Shown here: positions 1 through 7,261 of the stretch, in pieces
How the letters are laid out: every line of letters begins with the position of its first letter
How positions within the stretch are numbered: the stretch's first letter is position 1
Source of the DNA: Acidobacteriota bacterium
Lineage (GTDB): Bacteria; Acidobacteriota; Terriglobia; Terriglobales; Acidobacteriaceae
Length of the DNA: 14,904 nt
Assembly: GCA_021799945.1 (NCBI GenBank)
Contig: JAJYZK010000025.1
Coordinates: 1 to 14,904 of the forward strand
Reading direction: 5' to 3'
Notes under the pieces: model-generated
What the model saw: the letters and a program-made list of their open reading frames with translations, nothing else
What the model was told of the DNA's origin: nothing
Databases searched by the model: none
Translations under genes and position numbers: made by a program

Positions 1-1
1 C

Positions 2-1057
2 CCGGTCGGGATTCTGGCCCTCATTCTCGTACAGCAACTGCTTGAGGATCCCCCGTACCTGGCGCGGGCGCGGGCGCTCGGCCGGCGCGCCCGGCTGGAT
101 TACGTAGGCTTTTCGCTGTTGGCGCTAGGGGTGGGCGCGTTGCAGATATTGCTGGACAAGGGGCAGGAAGACGACTGGACCGGCTCCCACTTCATCGTCA
201 CCCTGATGGTGATCGCTACGGTCTGCCTCGCTTCCCTGGTTGTATGGGAAATTCGCCAGAAAGAACCCATCGTGGATGTCCGCCTATTTGGGAATTTCAA
301 CTTTGCGACTTCCAGCGTCATGATGTTTGTGGTGGGGGGAATGTCGTTTGCGACGACCGTGCTGATGCCGCAATATCTGCAAGCCAACATGGGGTACACG
401 GCGGAAGCGGCGGGGATGGTGCTCTCCGCCGCCGGCTTCGTTCTGCTGGTGGAGCTGCCGTTCATCGGAATGCTAGCCGGGCGATTTCAAGGACGCTACC
501 TGATCGCCACCGGCTGGCTGCTGCTGACCGGCAGCATGTACCTTTCGACGCAGCGCGTCGACCTGCTGATCAGCTTCAAGTCCGCCACCCTGCTGCGCAT
601 CGCCCAGTATGCCCCCATGGGCCTGGTCTTTATTCCCACCACCGCAGCCGCTTACTATGGGATGTCCAAGGATAAAAACAACGCGATCGCCGGCCTGGTG
701 AACTTTATGCGAAATATCGGCAGCAGCGTGGGCACCTCCGTGGTGACCACGGTCCTGGCCCGCCGCAGTCAGTTCCATGAAGAGATTCTGGGCAGCCACA
801 TCACCCCCGGCGGCAGCGCCTTCCGCAGCACCGTCGACGGGCTGAAGCGGCGATTGCAGCATGAGGGCTTCAGCCCGGCCGATGCGCTGACGCACGCCTA
901 TCGCCGCGTGTATCAGTCGTTGCACCTGCAGGCCTCCACCCTGTCGTACGTGGATACCTTCTGGCTGCTCACCGTCACCGCCGGAACCATGTTCTGTTTG
1001 ACCTTCGTGCTCAAGGGCAACGATCCGCGCGGAGGAGAAAAGATCGCAGCGCATTGA
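2..1057 (+). CDS. DHA2-family (EmrB/QacA-type) MFS drug:H+ exporter, 5'-truncated
   Basis: This is the C-terminal part (351 codons) of an inner-membrane proton-coupled exporter. The frame is open from base 2, so the start lies left of the window. The first residues (PVGILALIL, then EDPPYL) match the end of TM6 and the following loop of 14-helix EmrB-type MFS proteins. About eight hydrophobic segments follow, at roughly 113-160, 195-240, 300-390, 410-480, 490-540, 600-660 and 950-1010 (base positions). A long periplasmic-type loop near 780-920 precedes the last helix, as in EmrB relatives. EmrB proteins are about 510-530 aa, so about a third is missing. The PLP-enzyme gene begins 33 bases after the stop on the same strand and may be co-transcribed. 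Substrate cannot be told; no EmrA/HlyD partner is visible, though it could lie upstream. Confidence 0.9.
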   Translation, partial: PVGILALILVQQLLEDPPYLARARALGRRARLDYVGFSLLALGVGALQILLDKGQEDDWTGSHFIVTLMVIATVCLASLVVWEIRQKEPIVDVRLFGNFNFATSSVMMFVVGGMSFATTVLMPQYLQANMGYTAEAAGMVLSAAGFVLLVELPFIGMLAGRFQGRYLIATGWLLLTGSMYLSTQRVDLLISFKSATLLRIAQYAPMGLVFIPTTAAAYYGMSKDKNNAIAGLVNFMRNIGSSVGTSVVTTVLARRSQFHEEILGSHITPGGSAFRSTVDGLKRRLQHEGFSPADALTHAYRRVYQSLHLQASTLSYVDTFWLLTVTAGTMFCLTFVLKGNDPRGGEKIAAH

Positions 1058-1090
1058 GCGCCGCCAGGCGATGGAACTGGAGGAGTCGAA

Positions 1091-2056
1091 TTGGCGATGC
1101 AAGAGTCCGGCCTCGGGCCGGAAGCCGGAGCGGCGAAGGCCGCTCTGGTTTTCAAAACGACAGTCATCGAGCCGCCTCGCCTTTCCCGCCGCTGCGGGGC
1201 CCGCATCGTTCTGCTGAGCGAGGCCTTTCAGCGCACCGGCAGTTTCAAATTTCGCGCCGCTTACCACGTCGCCTGCAACGTAAGCCAATCGCTGTTGATC
1301 ACCGCCTCTTCGGGGAACTTTGGCCAGGCGCTGGCTCTGGCCTGCCTGCTGCGGAACAAGCGCTGCATCGTCGTCATGCCGGCAAACTCGGCGCGGGTCA
1401 AGATCGAAGGAGTCCGCGAATCGGGCGGACAGGTGGAGCTGGTGGATGTCGCCGTCAAGAGCCGCGCGGAGAGGCTTGGCGAGCTGGCGCGAGAGCACCC
1501 GGAGGCCTACGTCGCCAGCGCCTACGACGACCCGCTGGTGATTGAGGGCAATGCCAGCCTGGGGCGCGAGGTGGCCGCCATGGGCATTCCATTCGATTGC
1601 ATCGTCGCGCCGGTTGGCGGCGGCGGGCTGGCGTCGGGAGTGATCTCGGGCCTTCGGCAGGCGGGTGCGCAGATCGCCGTCCTGGGCGCGGAGCCGCTGC
1701 TGGCCAACGACGCCGCCCGCTCCCTGGCCGCCGGCAGGATTCTGCGCAATGAGAGCGAGCCGCAGACCATCGCGGATGGAGCGCGCACCCCGAGCCTCGG
1801 ACGGCACAATTGGGAGATTCTGCGGCAAGGTCTGGAGCGGATCGTCGAGGTCCCGGAGGCCGGGATCGTCGAAGGCGTCCGGCTGTTGTTCGATCTCGCC
1901 AACCTCAAGGCCGAGCCGACCGGGGCTCTCGCCTTGGGCGCGATTCTGACCGAGCCGGAGCGGTTTCAGGGCAAGTGCGTGGGCTGCATCGTAAGCGGCG
2001 GCAATGTGGATCGGGAGCTCTTCGCCCGCATGCTTTCCGGTCGATTCGCCGAATAG
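1091..2056 (+). CDS. Serine racemase / threonine dehydratase-like PLP enzyme (fold type II)
   Basis: This is a cytoplasmic PLP enzyme of 321 aa that probably deaminates or racemises a hydroxy-amino acid (Thr, Ser or threo-3-hydroxyaspartate). Visible motifs: GSFKFRAA with the Schiff-base lysine K53; the substrate loop SSGNF at 73-77; the phosphate-binding glycines GGGG at 176-179; E201, A205 and D207, spaced like the divalent-metal site of serine racemase; and SGGN at 302-305 near the pyridine nitrogen. S74 lines up with the catalytic serine of serine racemase, whereas biosynthetic IlvA usually has Ala there. The residue after Asn is Phe77 instead of the usual His. There is no C-terminal ACT-like regulatory domain, so the length fits catabolic/racemase types. 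The chosen start is TTG, with GGAGG seven bases upstream at 1079-1083; ATG at 1097 is the alternative. Exact substrate is not decided by sequence. Confidence 0.85.
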   Translation: MAMQESGLGPEAGAAKAALVFKTTVIEPPRLSRRCGARIVLLSEAFQRTGSFKFRAAYHVACNVSQSLLITASSGNFGQALALACLLRNKRCIVVMPANSARVKIEGVRESGGQVELVDVAVKSRAERLGELAREHPEAYVASAYDDPLVIEGNASLGREVAAMGIPFDCIVAPVGGGGLASGVISGLRQAGAQIAVLGAEPLLANDAARSLAAGRILRNESEPQTIADGARTPSLGRHNWEILRQGLERIVEVPEAGIVEGVRLLFDLANLKAEPTGALALGAILTEPERFQGKCVGCIVSGGNVDRELFARMLSGRFAE

Positions 2057-2096
2057 CCGGCCGGCAGGCCGCGACGCCCCCGCGCGCATTCCGTCC

Positions 2097-2108
2097 CGCG
2101 TCGACGCG
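2097..2108. repeat. 12-bp perfect palindrome between convergent stops
   Basis: CGCGTCGACGCG is self-complementary over 12 bases and sits in the 56-bp gap between the convergent PLP-enzyme and M13 genes, next to GGCC-GGCA-GGCC at about 2059-2070. There is no T-run, so a terminator role is possible but unproven; such palindromes also occur by chance in GC-rich DNA. Confidence 0.3.
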
Positions 2109-2112
2109 CCGG

Positions 2113-4158
2113 TCACCAGACCGTGCAGCGCGCGCTTTCCGGCCTTACCATGGCCGCAGTGGCGGGGCAGTGAAAGGCGCTGGCGAAGGGCGGAAAATCG
2201 GAGAGCGGTCCGATCACCCGGAACTTGGCCACGGGATGCGGATCGTCCTGCACCATGAGCTTCTCCGTCTCCGGACGGATTTCGTCGCCTCGAAACTGAC
2301 CCCAGGCGATAAAGAACTGCTGGTCGGGGGTATAGCCGTCGATCGTCGGCTCGGGATCTCCCGATGCTTTGGCCTTCTGGAAGGCCAGGTAAGCAATCTT
2401 CACTCCGCCCAGATCGCCGATCGACTCGCCCAGAACCAGCCTGCCGTTGAGATGGATCCCGTCCCCGATGGCATACCCGTCGAACTGTTGCGCGACGCAG
2501 GCGGTTTTCGCGTCGAATCGTTGCTTGTCCTCCGCGCTCCACCAATCGCTCAGCTTGCCCTGGGCGTCGAAGAGAGCGCCCTGATCGTCGAATCCGTGGC
2601 TGATTTCGTGCCCGATCACCACCCCGATCGCTCCGTAATTGGCCGCGTCGACATAGTTCAGGCCGAAGGCGGGAGGCTGCAGAATTCCGGCGGGGAAGAC
2701 AATCTCATTGAGCTGAGGATCGTAGTATGCATTGGAGGTGGGAGCGGTCATGCTCCAGCGGCTCCGGTCCACCGGTTTCCCGATGAGCGAACGTTCGTCG
2801 TCCACCGCGAAGCGCGTGGCGCCCATGACGTCGTAAAGGTAGTCCCTGCGCTGGACGTCGACGCCCGCATAGCTTCGCCAGCGATCCGGGTAGCCCACCT
2901 TAACGGTAATGGCGGAGAGCTTTTCGAGAGCCTTCTGCTTGGTGGGCGCGGTCATCCAGTCCGCCCCCTCGATCGTATCGTGCATGGCCGCCAGCAGATT
3001 CCCGGTCATGGTCATGGCGCGCTGTTTCGCGGCGGGCGGAAAGTACGCTTTGACGTATTCCTGCCCCAGGGCGTCGCCGAACAGAGCGTCCGTCTGTTCC
3101 GCGCAGCGGATGGGGCGAGGCTCGAGCTCCTTGACTCCGCCGAGCTGGCGGTTCCGGAACAGAAAGTTCTCGTCGACGAACGGCTGGGAGAGAGACGCCG
3201 CAAAGGTGTCGAGCACGTGCCAGCGAAGATAGACTCTCCAGGCGGAGAGCGAGGTTGCGGTGAACTGGCGCGCCAGCTCGCGCAGGAATGCCGGCTGGTC
3301 CACATTGAGCGGCGCGGGCGCGATCCGCGCGGCGGCGTAGTAGCTCTTCCAGTCGAAATCCGGCGTCAGGGCCGCCAGATCCGCTAAGCTCATCTTGTGG
3401 TCCGTGGCCTTGGGGTCGCGCAGGGTCACCGGGTCCAGCGAGGCCTTCGCCAGCGCAGTCTCCAGGGTCATCACGGATTGCGCGCCGGCGTGCGCCTGCG
3501 ATTCGTCGTCTCCGTCCAACTGCAACATTTTCTGTATGTGATCGAGATACTCGGCGCGGGTCTGGACGAAGCGCGCGTCGGGCTTGAAGTAGTAATCCCG
3601 ATCGGGCAGGCCCAGGCCCGCCGCGCCGACATCGGCGATGACGTTTTGCGGGTCATGCGCGTCCTGGGCGCTGCCGAAGGCGAAGGGGACGGCCACGCCA
3701 TTGGCTTGCAGCAGGATGATCGCCGCGTCCAGCGACGGCTGGTCCTGCACGGATTCGATCGCCGCCATCAGGGGCCGGAGCGGTTTTACGCCGGCGTCGT
3801 TGACCGCTCTCTCGTTGGTGCAGGCGGCGTAGAAATCTCCGATCACCTGATCGACGCTTCCCCTCGGCTGCTGCGGCAGGGCGGCTGCCTGCTCAAGAAT
3901 GGCGCGAAGCTGGTCCTTAATCTGTTCGCTCGCCTGCCAGCGCGGGCTCCAGCGATCCATGGAGGCGGGAATGCGATTCTTCGCTCTCCAGGCGCCGTTG
4001 GCGAATTGATAGAAATCCGCGCAGGGGTCGGACTTGCGATCCATTTCGCCAGTCTGAATGCCTTGAGCGTTGCTGGCGTGGGGCGCCGCGTTGGCGACGG
4101 CCCAGGTCCACCCGACAGTCACCGCGGCCAGCGGCAAAAAAAGAAAGGAAAGGCGCAT
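2113..4158 (-). CDS. Secreted M13-family zinc endopeptidase (neprilysin/PepO-like)
   Basis: A 681-aa secreted metallo-endopeptidase. The N-terminus has a signal peptide (hydrophobic residues about 3-22, likely cut after ANA near residue 24). The M13 N-domain starts with the typical DPCADFYQFANGAW at 44-57. The catalytic domain has NAYYDPQLNEIVFPAGILQPP at 476-496, the zinc motif HEISH at 517-521 and a third zinc ligand E578 with D582 in GESIGDLGG. It ends in the family's Cys-x-x-Trp C-terminus (CTVW). Length is normal for bacterial M13 enzymes (about 660-700 aa). The open frame runs 87 codons further upstream, but that extension is low-complexity Arg/Gly/Pro, and the ATG at 4158 has GGAG eight bases upstream and starts the signal peptide, so it is chosen. 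The gene is convergent with the PLP-enzyme gene; only 56 bases separate the stops. The usual ENxAD motif reads ESxGD here. Confidence 0.95.
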   Translation of the reverse strand: MRLSFLFLPLAAVTVGWTWAVANAAPHASNAQGIQTGEMDRKSDPCADFYQFANGAWRAKNRIPASMDRWSPRWQASEQIKDQLRAILEQAAALPQQPRGSVDQVIGDFYAACTNERAVNDAGVKPLRPLMAAIESVQDQPSLDAAIILLQANGVAVPFAFGSAQDAHDPQNVIADVGAAGLGLPDRDYYFKPDARFVQTRAEYLDHIQKMLQLDGDDESQAHAGAQSVMTLETALAKASLDPVTLRDPKATDHKMSLADLAALTPDFDWKSYYAAARIAPAPLNVDQPAFLRELARQFTATSLSAWRVYLRWHVLDTFAASLSQPFVDENFLFRNRQLGGVKELEPRPIRCAEQTDALFGDALGQEYVKAYFPPAAKQRAMTMTGNLLAAMHDTIEGADWMTAPTKQKALEKLSAITVKVGYPDRWRSYAGVDVQRRDYLYDVMGATRFAVDDERSLIGKPVDRSRWSMTAPTSNAYYDPQLNEIVFPAGILQPPAFGLNYVDAANYGAIGVVIGHEISHGFDDQGALFDAQGKLSDWWSAEDKQRFDAKTACVAQQFDGYAIGDGIHLNGRLVLGESIGDLGGVKIAYLAFQKAKASGDPEPTIDGYTPDQQFFIAWGQFRGDEIRPETEKLMVQDDPHPVAKFRVIGPLSDFPPFASAFHCPATAAMVRPESARCTVW

Positions 4159-4560
4159 CCAGTTCTCTCCACCAAGATATCGAAAGTTTCTTGCTCTGGG
4201 GGCCGGAGCTGGAGGGCCAGTTTCCGGGCGGCCCCGCCAACGGTCAAGTCGCCGGCTTCGGCCGTGGATCGGCCGTAAACCGGAGTCGCGATCGGGGCGA
4301 GAGATGAACCAGTGATCTCGCTCACCGGATTCCAGGCCCTCGCCGGATTCCTCGCCGGCGCGGCCCGATTCCGCCTTGCAAGGCGCGGGTTTCGGGGTTG
4401 GCGAAGCCAGCGGTCTCACGCATGGATGCGCTCACCTCTATGCGAAGGCCGCGCGCTTGGCCCGGCCTTCCTAGCGCCGCCTTCGCGTCCATCTTCGTGC
4501 GGTCTTGACCCTCATCTTAAGACGAAGCGGAATCCATAAGGGCGCCGCGCGGCGCGGCTC
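4159..4560. other. Intergenic region upstream of the M13 peptidase gene
   Basis: About 400 bases without a convincing gene; short frames here have shadow-like composition. It must hold the leader and promoter of the peptidase gene read leftwards, including its ribosome-binding site GGAG at 4167-4170 (minus strand). The best -10-like string on the minus strand is TATCTT near 4175-4180, which is weak. The 8-bp palindrome TCTTAAGA at 4515-4522 lies inside a longer imperfect inverted repeat (GTCTT 4502-4506 with AAGAC 4519-4523). I see no RNA gene. Confidence 0.4.
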
Positions 4561-4584
4561 AAAAAAAGGAGGCTCGCGCCGCCC
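4561..4584 (-). terminator. Candidate Rho-independent terminator of the kinase gene
   Basis: Read on the minus strand, 28 bases past the kinase stop, the sequence forms a stem GGGCGGC / GCCTCCT (one C-T mismatch and one G-T pair) closed by a GCGA tetraloop of the stable GNRA class. It runs straight into seven T residues (4567-4561). Orientation, distance and T-run all fit termination of the leftward kinase transcript. Confidence 0.6.
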
Positions 4585-4611
4585 GAGGGGTCTCCAGTCG
4601 GGTTGCCGCCG

Positions 4612-6081
4612 CTAATGCAACGGCAAGGTGAACGAAAAAGTTGACCCTGCTCCGGGACGGCTTTCCACGTCGATCGCGCCTCCATGCGCCTCGACGATGG
4701 CCTTTGCAATCGCCAGTCCCATACCCGTCCCCTGCACGCGGGAGCGATGGTTGCTTCCACGGTAAAATTTGTTGAAGATCAGAGACAGTTCGAAGTCTTC
4801 AATCCCGTCTCCCCGGTCCACCACGCTGGTCACCAGCTCCGCTCCCCGCACTTCGGCCCGCACCTGGATCTGCCGCCCGGCCTCGGAGTATTTGACCGCG
4901 TTTTCAAGCAGTTGCCGAAGCACCGTTCGCATCCATCTGGGGTCCATGCGAACGGCGGGCAGATCGGGGGGCAGCAAGACCTCCGTGAGGCCGCCCCGCA
5001 GAGCCTCGGGGCAATCGGCGAGCGCGCCGCGCACGGCGTCTTCCATCCGGTGGCGCCCGAGATCGAGGTGGATCTGCCGGGCGTCGAGCTGCGCCATCTC
5101 CATAGCCTGACCGATCAGCCGATTCAGCCGCAGGCTTTCTTCTTCGATCACCGCCAGCAGTTCTTCCCGAGTATGCGCCTCCTGAACGGCCCCCGATCTT
5201 AAAGTCGTAATCGAAGCGGTGATGGCGGTGAGCGGAGTGCGCAGCTCGTGGGTGACCGAATCCAGCAGCGCGGAGCGCAGCCGTTCGCTCTCCCGGGCGG
5301 CTTCGGTGTGGGCCAGCCGCTCGGCCGTCATGCTCCGCTCGATTGCCAGCGACACCAGGTTGCCCAGCGCTTCCATCGTCTCCCGGGCGGGAAGATTGCC
5401 GAAAAGTCCGATGGAGCCCACTGCGCGGAGGCCGAGCGAAAGAGGCGCGACGCAGCGCCGGCCGCCCTCGATGCGCATCTCTCGCTCTTCGGCGACAGCC
5501 CGCAGATCCTCCGGCGCGAAGCCGGGATAATCCGACGGCGACCGCAGGAAACGCCCGCTCTCACAGAGATAAATCTGCACCGCGTCGTTTTGAAAAATGG
5601 TCCGGATGTATCCGCAGAGAAACTGCAGCAGATCGTTGAGACGGTCGGGAAGGAAGAGCTTCTCCCCGAGGTCGTACAGGCGCTCCAACTCGCGTTTCCG
5701 CATGTCCGCCTGCCGGGTCTGTTCGCGCGCTCTTTCGGAGATATGGCTGGCCAGAACGCCGGCGACGAGAAACACCACGAGCGCTACCCAGTTCTGCGGG
5801 TCCGCGACGGTCAGGGCGCCGACCGGGGGAAGAAAAAAGTAATTGAGGGCCAGCGCCGCCAGCAGAGACATATAGACGGAATAGCGCAGCCCCAGATAAT
5901 TGGCCACAAACAGAATCGCCAGCAGGAAAGTGAGGGCGACGGTTGTGGGATTCGCATGCAACACCCGGGAGTAGACGGCGACGACGCACCCGACTACGGC
6001 AGTAACAAATGCATACTGGAGAAGGCGAGGCACGAGGCTCCGGTTCACAGGGAGATTGTGGGAGATTATAGATCGCATCAC
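4612..6081 (-). CDS. Short KdpD-like sensor histidine kinase (DUF4118-GAF-HisKA-HATPase)
   Basis: An inner-membrane histidine kinase, likely partner of the divergent KdpE. Order of parts: a four-helix DUF4118-type membrane domain (residues about 18-113), a GAF-like domain (about 140-250), a dimerisation/phosphoacceptor domain with H278 in THELRTP, and an ATPase domain with N394 (LLENAVKYS), DRGDGI at 422-427 and GTGMGLAIAK at 451-460. These parts match the C-terminal half of KdpD. Canonical KdpD is about 900 aa; the N-terminal KdpD domain (Walker A/B) and UspA-like domain are absent. Upstream of the start the frame meets a stop at 6184-6186 with no ATG, GTG or TTG between, so the short form is not a wrong start choice. 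The start is GTG at 6081 or ATG at 6078; no strong Shine-Dalgarno is seen. The kdpD symbol is withheld because half the protein is missing. Confidence 0.9.
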   Translation of the reverse strand: MMRSIISHNLPVNRSLVPRLLQYAFVTAVVGCVVAVYSRVLHANPTTVALTFLLAILFVANYLGLRYSVYMSLLAALALNYFFLPPVGALTVADPQNWVALVVFLVAGVLASHISERAREQTRQADMRKRELERLYDLGEKLFLPDRLNDLLQFLCGYIRTIFQNDAVQIYLCESGRFLRSPSDYPGFAPEDLRAVAEEREMRIEGGRRCVAPLSLGLRAVGSIGLFGNLPARETMEALGNLVSLAIERSMTAERLAHTEAARESERLRSALLDSVTHELRTPLTAITASITTLRSGAVQEAHTREELLAVIEEESLRLNRLIGQAMEMAQLDARQIHLDLGRHRMEDAVRGALADCPEALRGGLTEVLLPPDLPAVRMDPRWMRTVLRQLLENAVKYSEAGRQIQVRAEVRGAELVTSVVDRGDGIEDFELSLIFNKFYRGSNHRSRVQGTGMGLAIAKAIVEAHGGAIDVESRPGAGSTFSFTLPLH

Positions 6082-6164
6082 TCCGGTCCGGGATGCGAGA
6101 CCCGGAACCCCCGGGCTCGGGACAAGGAACGGCGGGGCGGACTGCGCCGGTTCGCCTCCGGTCC

Positions 6165-6194
6165 TTCGGAGCGGGCTCGGCCCTTATGTATGAT
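6165..6194 (+). promoter_or_regulatory. Candidate kdpE promoter in the divergent kinase/kdpE gap
   Basis: TATGAT at 6189-6194 differs from the sigma-70 -10 consensus at one position and is preceded, 18 bases upstream, by a poor -35 (TTCGGA, 6165-6170). It lies about 33 bases before the kdpE ATG. The 145-bp gap also holds two small GC hairpins (CCGGG 6088-6092 with CCCGG 6101-6105; CTCCG 6156-6160 with CGGAG 6167-6171) and must also carry the leftward kinase promoter, which I could not place. Confidence 0.3.
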
Positions 6195-6226
6195 GCGGGT
6201 AGAAACGAGCCAGCCAGAGGCGAGCC

Positions 6227-6922
6227 ATGCCGGAGAGCGCCGGGAAGAAGATCCTGATTGTGGACGACGAGCCGCAAATTACCCGCGTGCTGCGCTCCTC
6301 GCTGGCGTCGAATGGATACGAGGTGGAAATCGCCCAGGACGGCGTTGCGGCGTTGAATAAAATGAGCGCCTTCGCGCCGGATATGGTGATTACCGATCTG
6401 GCCATGCCGCGGATGGATGGCGTCGCTCTTTGCGAAGAAATTCGCGCGGTTTCGAGCGTGCCGATTCTGGTCCTTTCGGTGAGAGATCAGGAGAACTCGA
6501 AGGTAAGGGCGCTGGATGCCGGGGCCGACGACTATGTGACCAAACCCTTCAGCATTCAGGAGCTGCTTGCGCGGGTGCGGGCCCACATGCGCAGACGGGT
6601 AGCGGATTCCACAGATGGCGCACTGGAGCCCATCGCGGCGGGAGATTTCTACATCGACCGCCAGCGGCGGAAGGTAGAGGTATGCGGGCGGGAGATACGC
6701 CTGACGCCGAAGGAGTTCGATCTGCTGGTTTTTATGGTGGAGCGATCCGAACGGGTTCTCACCCATCGCACGTTGCTCACCGCCATCTGGGGCGTCCGCG
6801 CAGCCGGGCAATCGGAGTCACTCCGCGTGCTCGTAGCGCAGTTGCGGAAGAAAATCGAGCCGGAGGGAGAGCCCCGATACATCATCAATGAGCCGTGGGT
6901 TGGCTATCGCTTTCAGCCATGA
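6227..6922 (+). CDS. kdpE: KdpE response regulator (OmpR/PhoB family), activator of kdp
   Basis: A cytoplasmic two-component response regulator of 231 aa, normal for KdpE. The receiver domain (about 7-120) has acidic pocket D13-D14, phosphoacceptor D57 (MVITDLAMP), S84 within the KdpE-like LVLSVRDQE and K106 in VTKPF. A winged-helix OmpR-type DNA-binding domain fills about 135-231 (LTPKEFDLL; the C-terminal hairpin near YIINEPWVGYRF). AGAGG at 6216-6220 lies six bases before the ATG. The gene faces the kdp structural operon but is separated from it by 443 bases and a candidate terminator, so it is probably its own transcript. It is divergent from the short KdpD-like kinase, unlike the usual co-directional kdpDE pair. 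Assignment to KdpE over other OmpR-type regulators rests on the motif style and the adjacent kdpFABC. Confidence 0.92.
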   Translation: MPESAGKKILIVDDEPQITRVLRSSLASNGYEVEIAQDGVAALNKMSAFAPDMVITDLAMPRMDGVALCEEIRAVSSVPILVLSVRDQENSKVRALDAGADDYVTKPFSIQELLARVRAHMRRRVADSTDGALEPIAAGDFYIDRQRRKVEVCGREIRLTPKEFDLLVFMVERSERVLTHRTLLTAIWGVRAAGQSESLRVLVAQLRKKIEPEGEPRYIINEPWVGYRFQP

Positions 6923-6937
6923 TCTTCAGCCATGATC
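6912..6937 (+). repeat. 13-bp exact tandem duplication over the kdpE stop
   Basis: TTCAGCCATGATC occurs twice head to tail (6912-6924 and 6925-6937). The first copy contains the kdpE stop codon TGA (6920-6922); the second copy is non-coding and feeds the 5' arm of the following hairpin. It looks like a recent slippage duplication. Confidence 0.85.
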
Positions 6938-6965
6938 GCGTTCCCCCGCGATCGCCTTCTTTCCC
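6934..6965 (+). terminator. Candidate terminator after kdpE
   Basis: GATCGCG (6934-6940) and CGCGATC (6947-6953) form a perfect 7-bp stem with a 6-base loop, followed by a pyrimidine-rich tail containing CTTCTTT (6957-6963). It starts 12 bases after the kdpE stop. The T-run is interrupted, so efficiency is uncertain. Confidence 0.5.
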
Positions 6966-6984
6966 AAAGTCGGCGAGGCGCATC

Positions 6985-7013
6985 TTTACGGAATTTTAAC
7001 GGTTTCCGTACGG
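6985..7013 (+). promoter_or_regulatory. Candidate KdpE operator: three ACGG boxes at exact 11-bp spacing
   Basis: ACGG begins at 6988, 6999 and 7010, each 11 bases apart, the first two preceded by T-rich TTT(A) strings. OmpR/PhoB-family regulators bind direct repeats one helical turn apart on AT-rich DNA, and this is the only AT-rich island between kdpE and the kdp operon. The outer part also forms an inverted repeat, ACGGAA (6988-6993) with TTCCGT (7004-7009). A weak -10-like TTATGC lies at 7019-7024. Direct KdpE binding is inferred. Confidence 0.45.
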
Positions 7014-7224
7014 ACTTCTTATGCCCAGGGAGTGGAACATGAGTTGGCCGGCAGGCCTCAGGGCGCGCATTTCGGCGATGCATTCTTCGAGATGCGCGGC
7101 GGCATGCCGCTCTGTATCCGATGACGGTTCTTTCCAATGATCGAGTGACCGAGCGATATCCCGTTTTTCCCCGCCGGCCGCTGTCCCCCATCCGGTAAGC
7201 TCAGGAGACTGCACTCAAAGACGC

Positions 7225-7261
7225 GAATCGGAAAAGGCATGAATCGGAAAAGGAATCGGAA
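7225..7261 (+). repeat. Short direct repeats GAATCGGAAAAGG in the kdp leader
   Basis: GAATCGGAAAAGG occurs at 7225-7237 and 7241-7253 (16-base period), with a third partial copy GAATCGGAA at 7253-7261. The repeats are purine-rich, contain Shine-Dalgarno-like AAAAGG strings and end directly at the base of the leader hairpins. Function unknown. Confidence 0.7.

Noticed and set aside
473..2545. 690-codon open frame on the minus strand across the exporter and PLP-enzyme genes
   Set aside because: It is antisense to two clear genes, Arg/Gly/Ala-rich without domain-like sequence, and runs into the real M13 gene in another frame. It is a typical GC-rich shadow.
1810..3387. 525-codon plus-strand frame over the end of the PLP enzyme and antisense to the M13 gene
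   Set aside because: It overlaps two well-supported genes in other frames and has no recognisable motif or start signal.
4541..4567. Plus-strand terminator from the GC stem GCCGCG/CGCGGC followed by A7
   Set aside because: On the plus strand the stem is followed by A residues, not T; the minus-strand hairpin with the T-run is the sensible reading.
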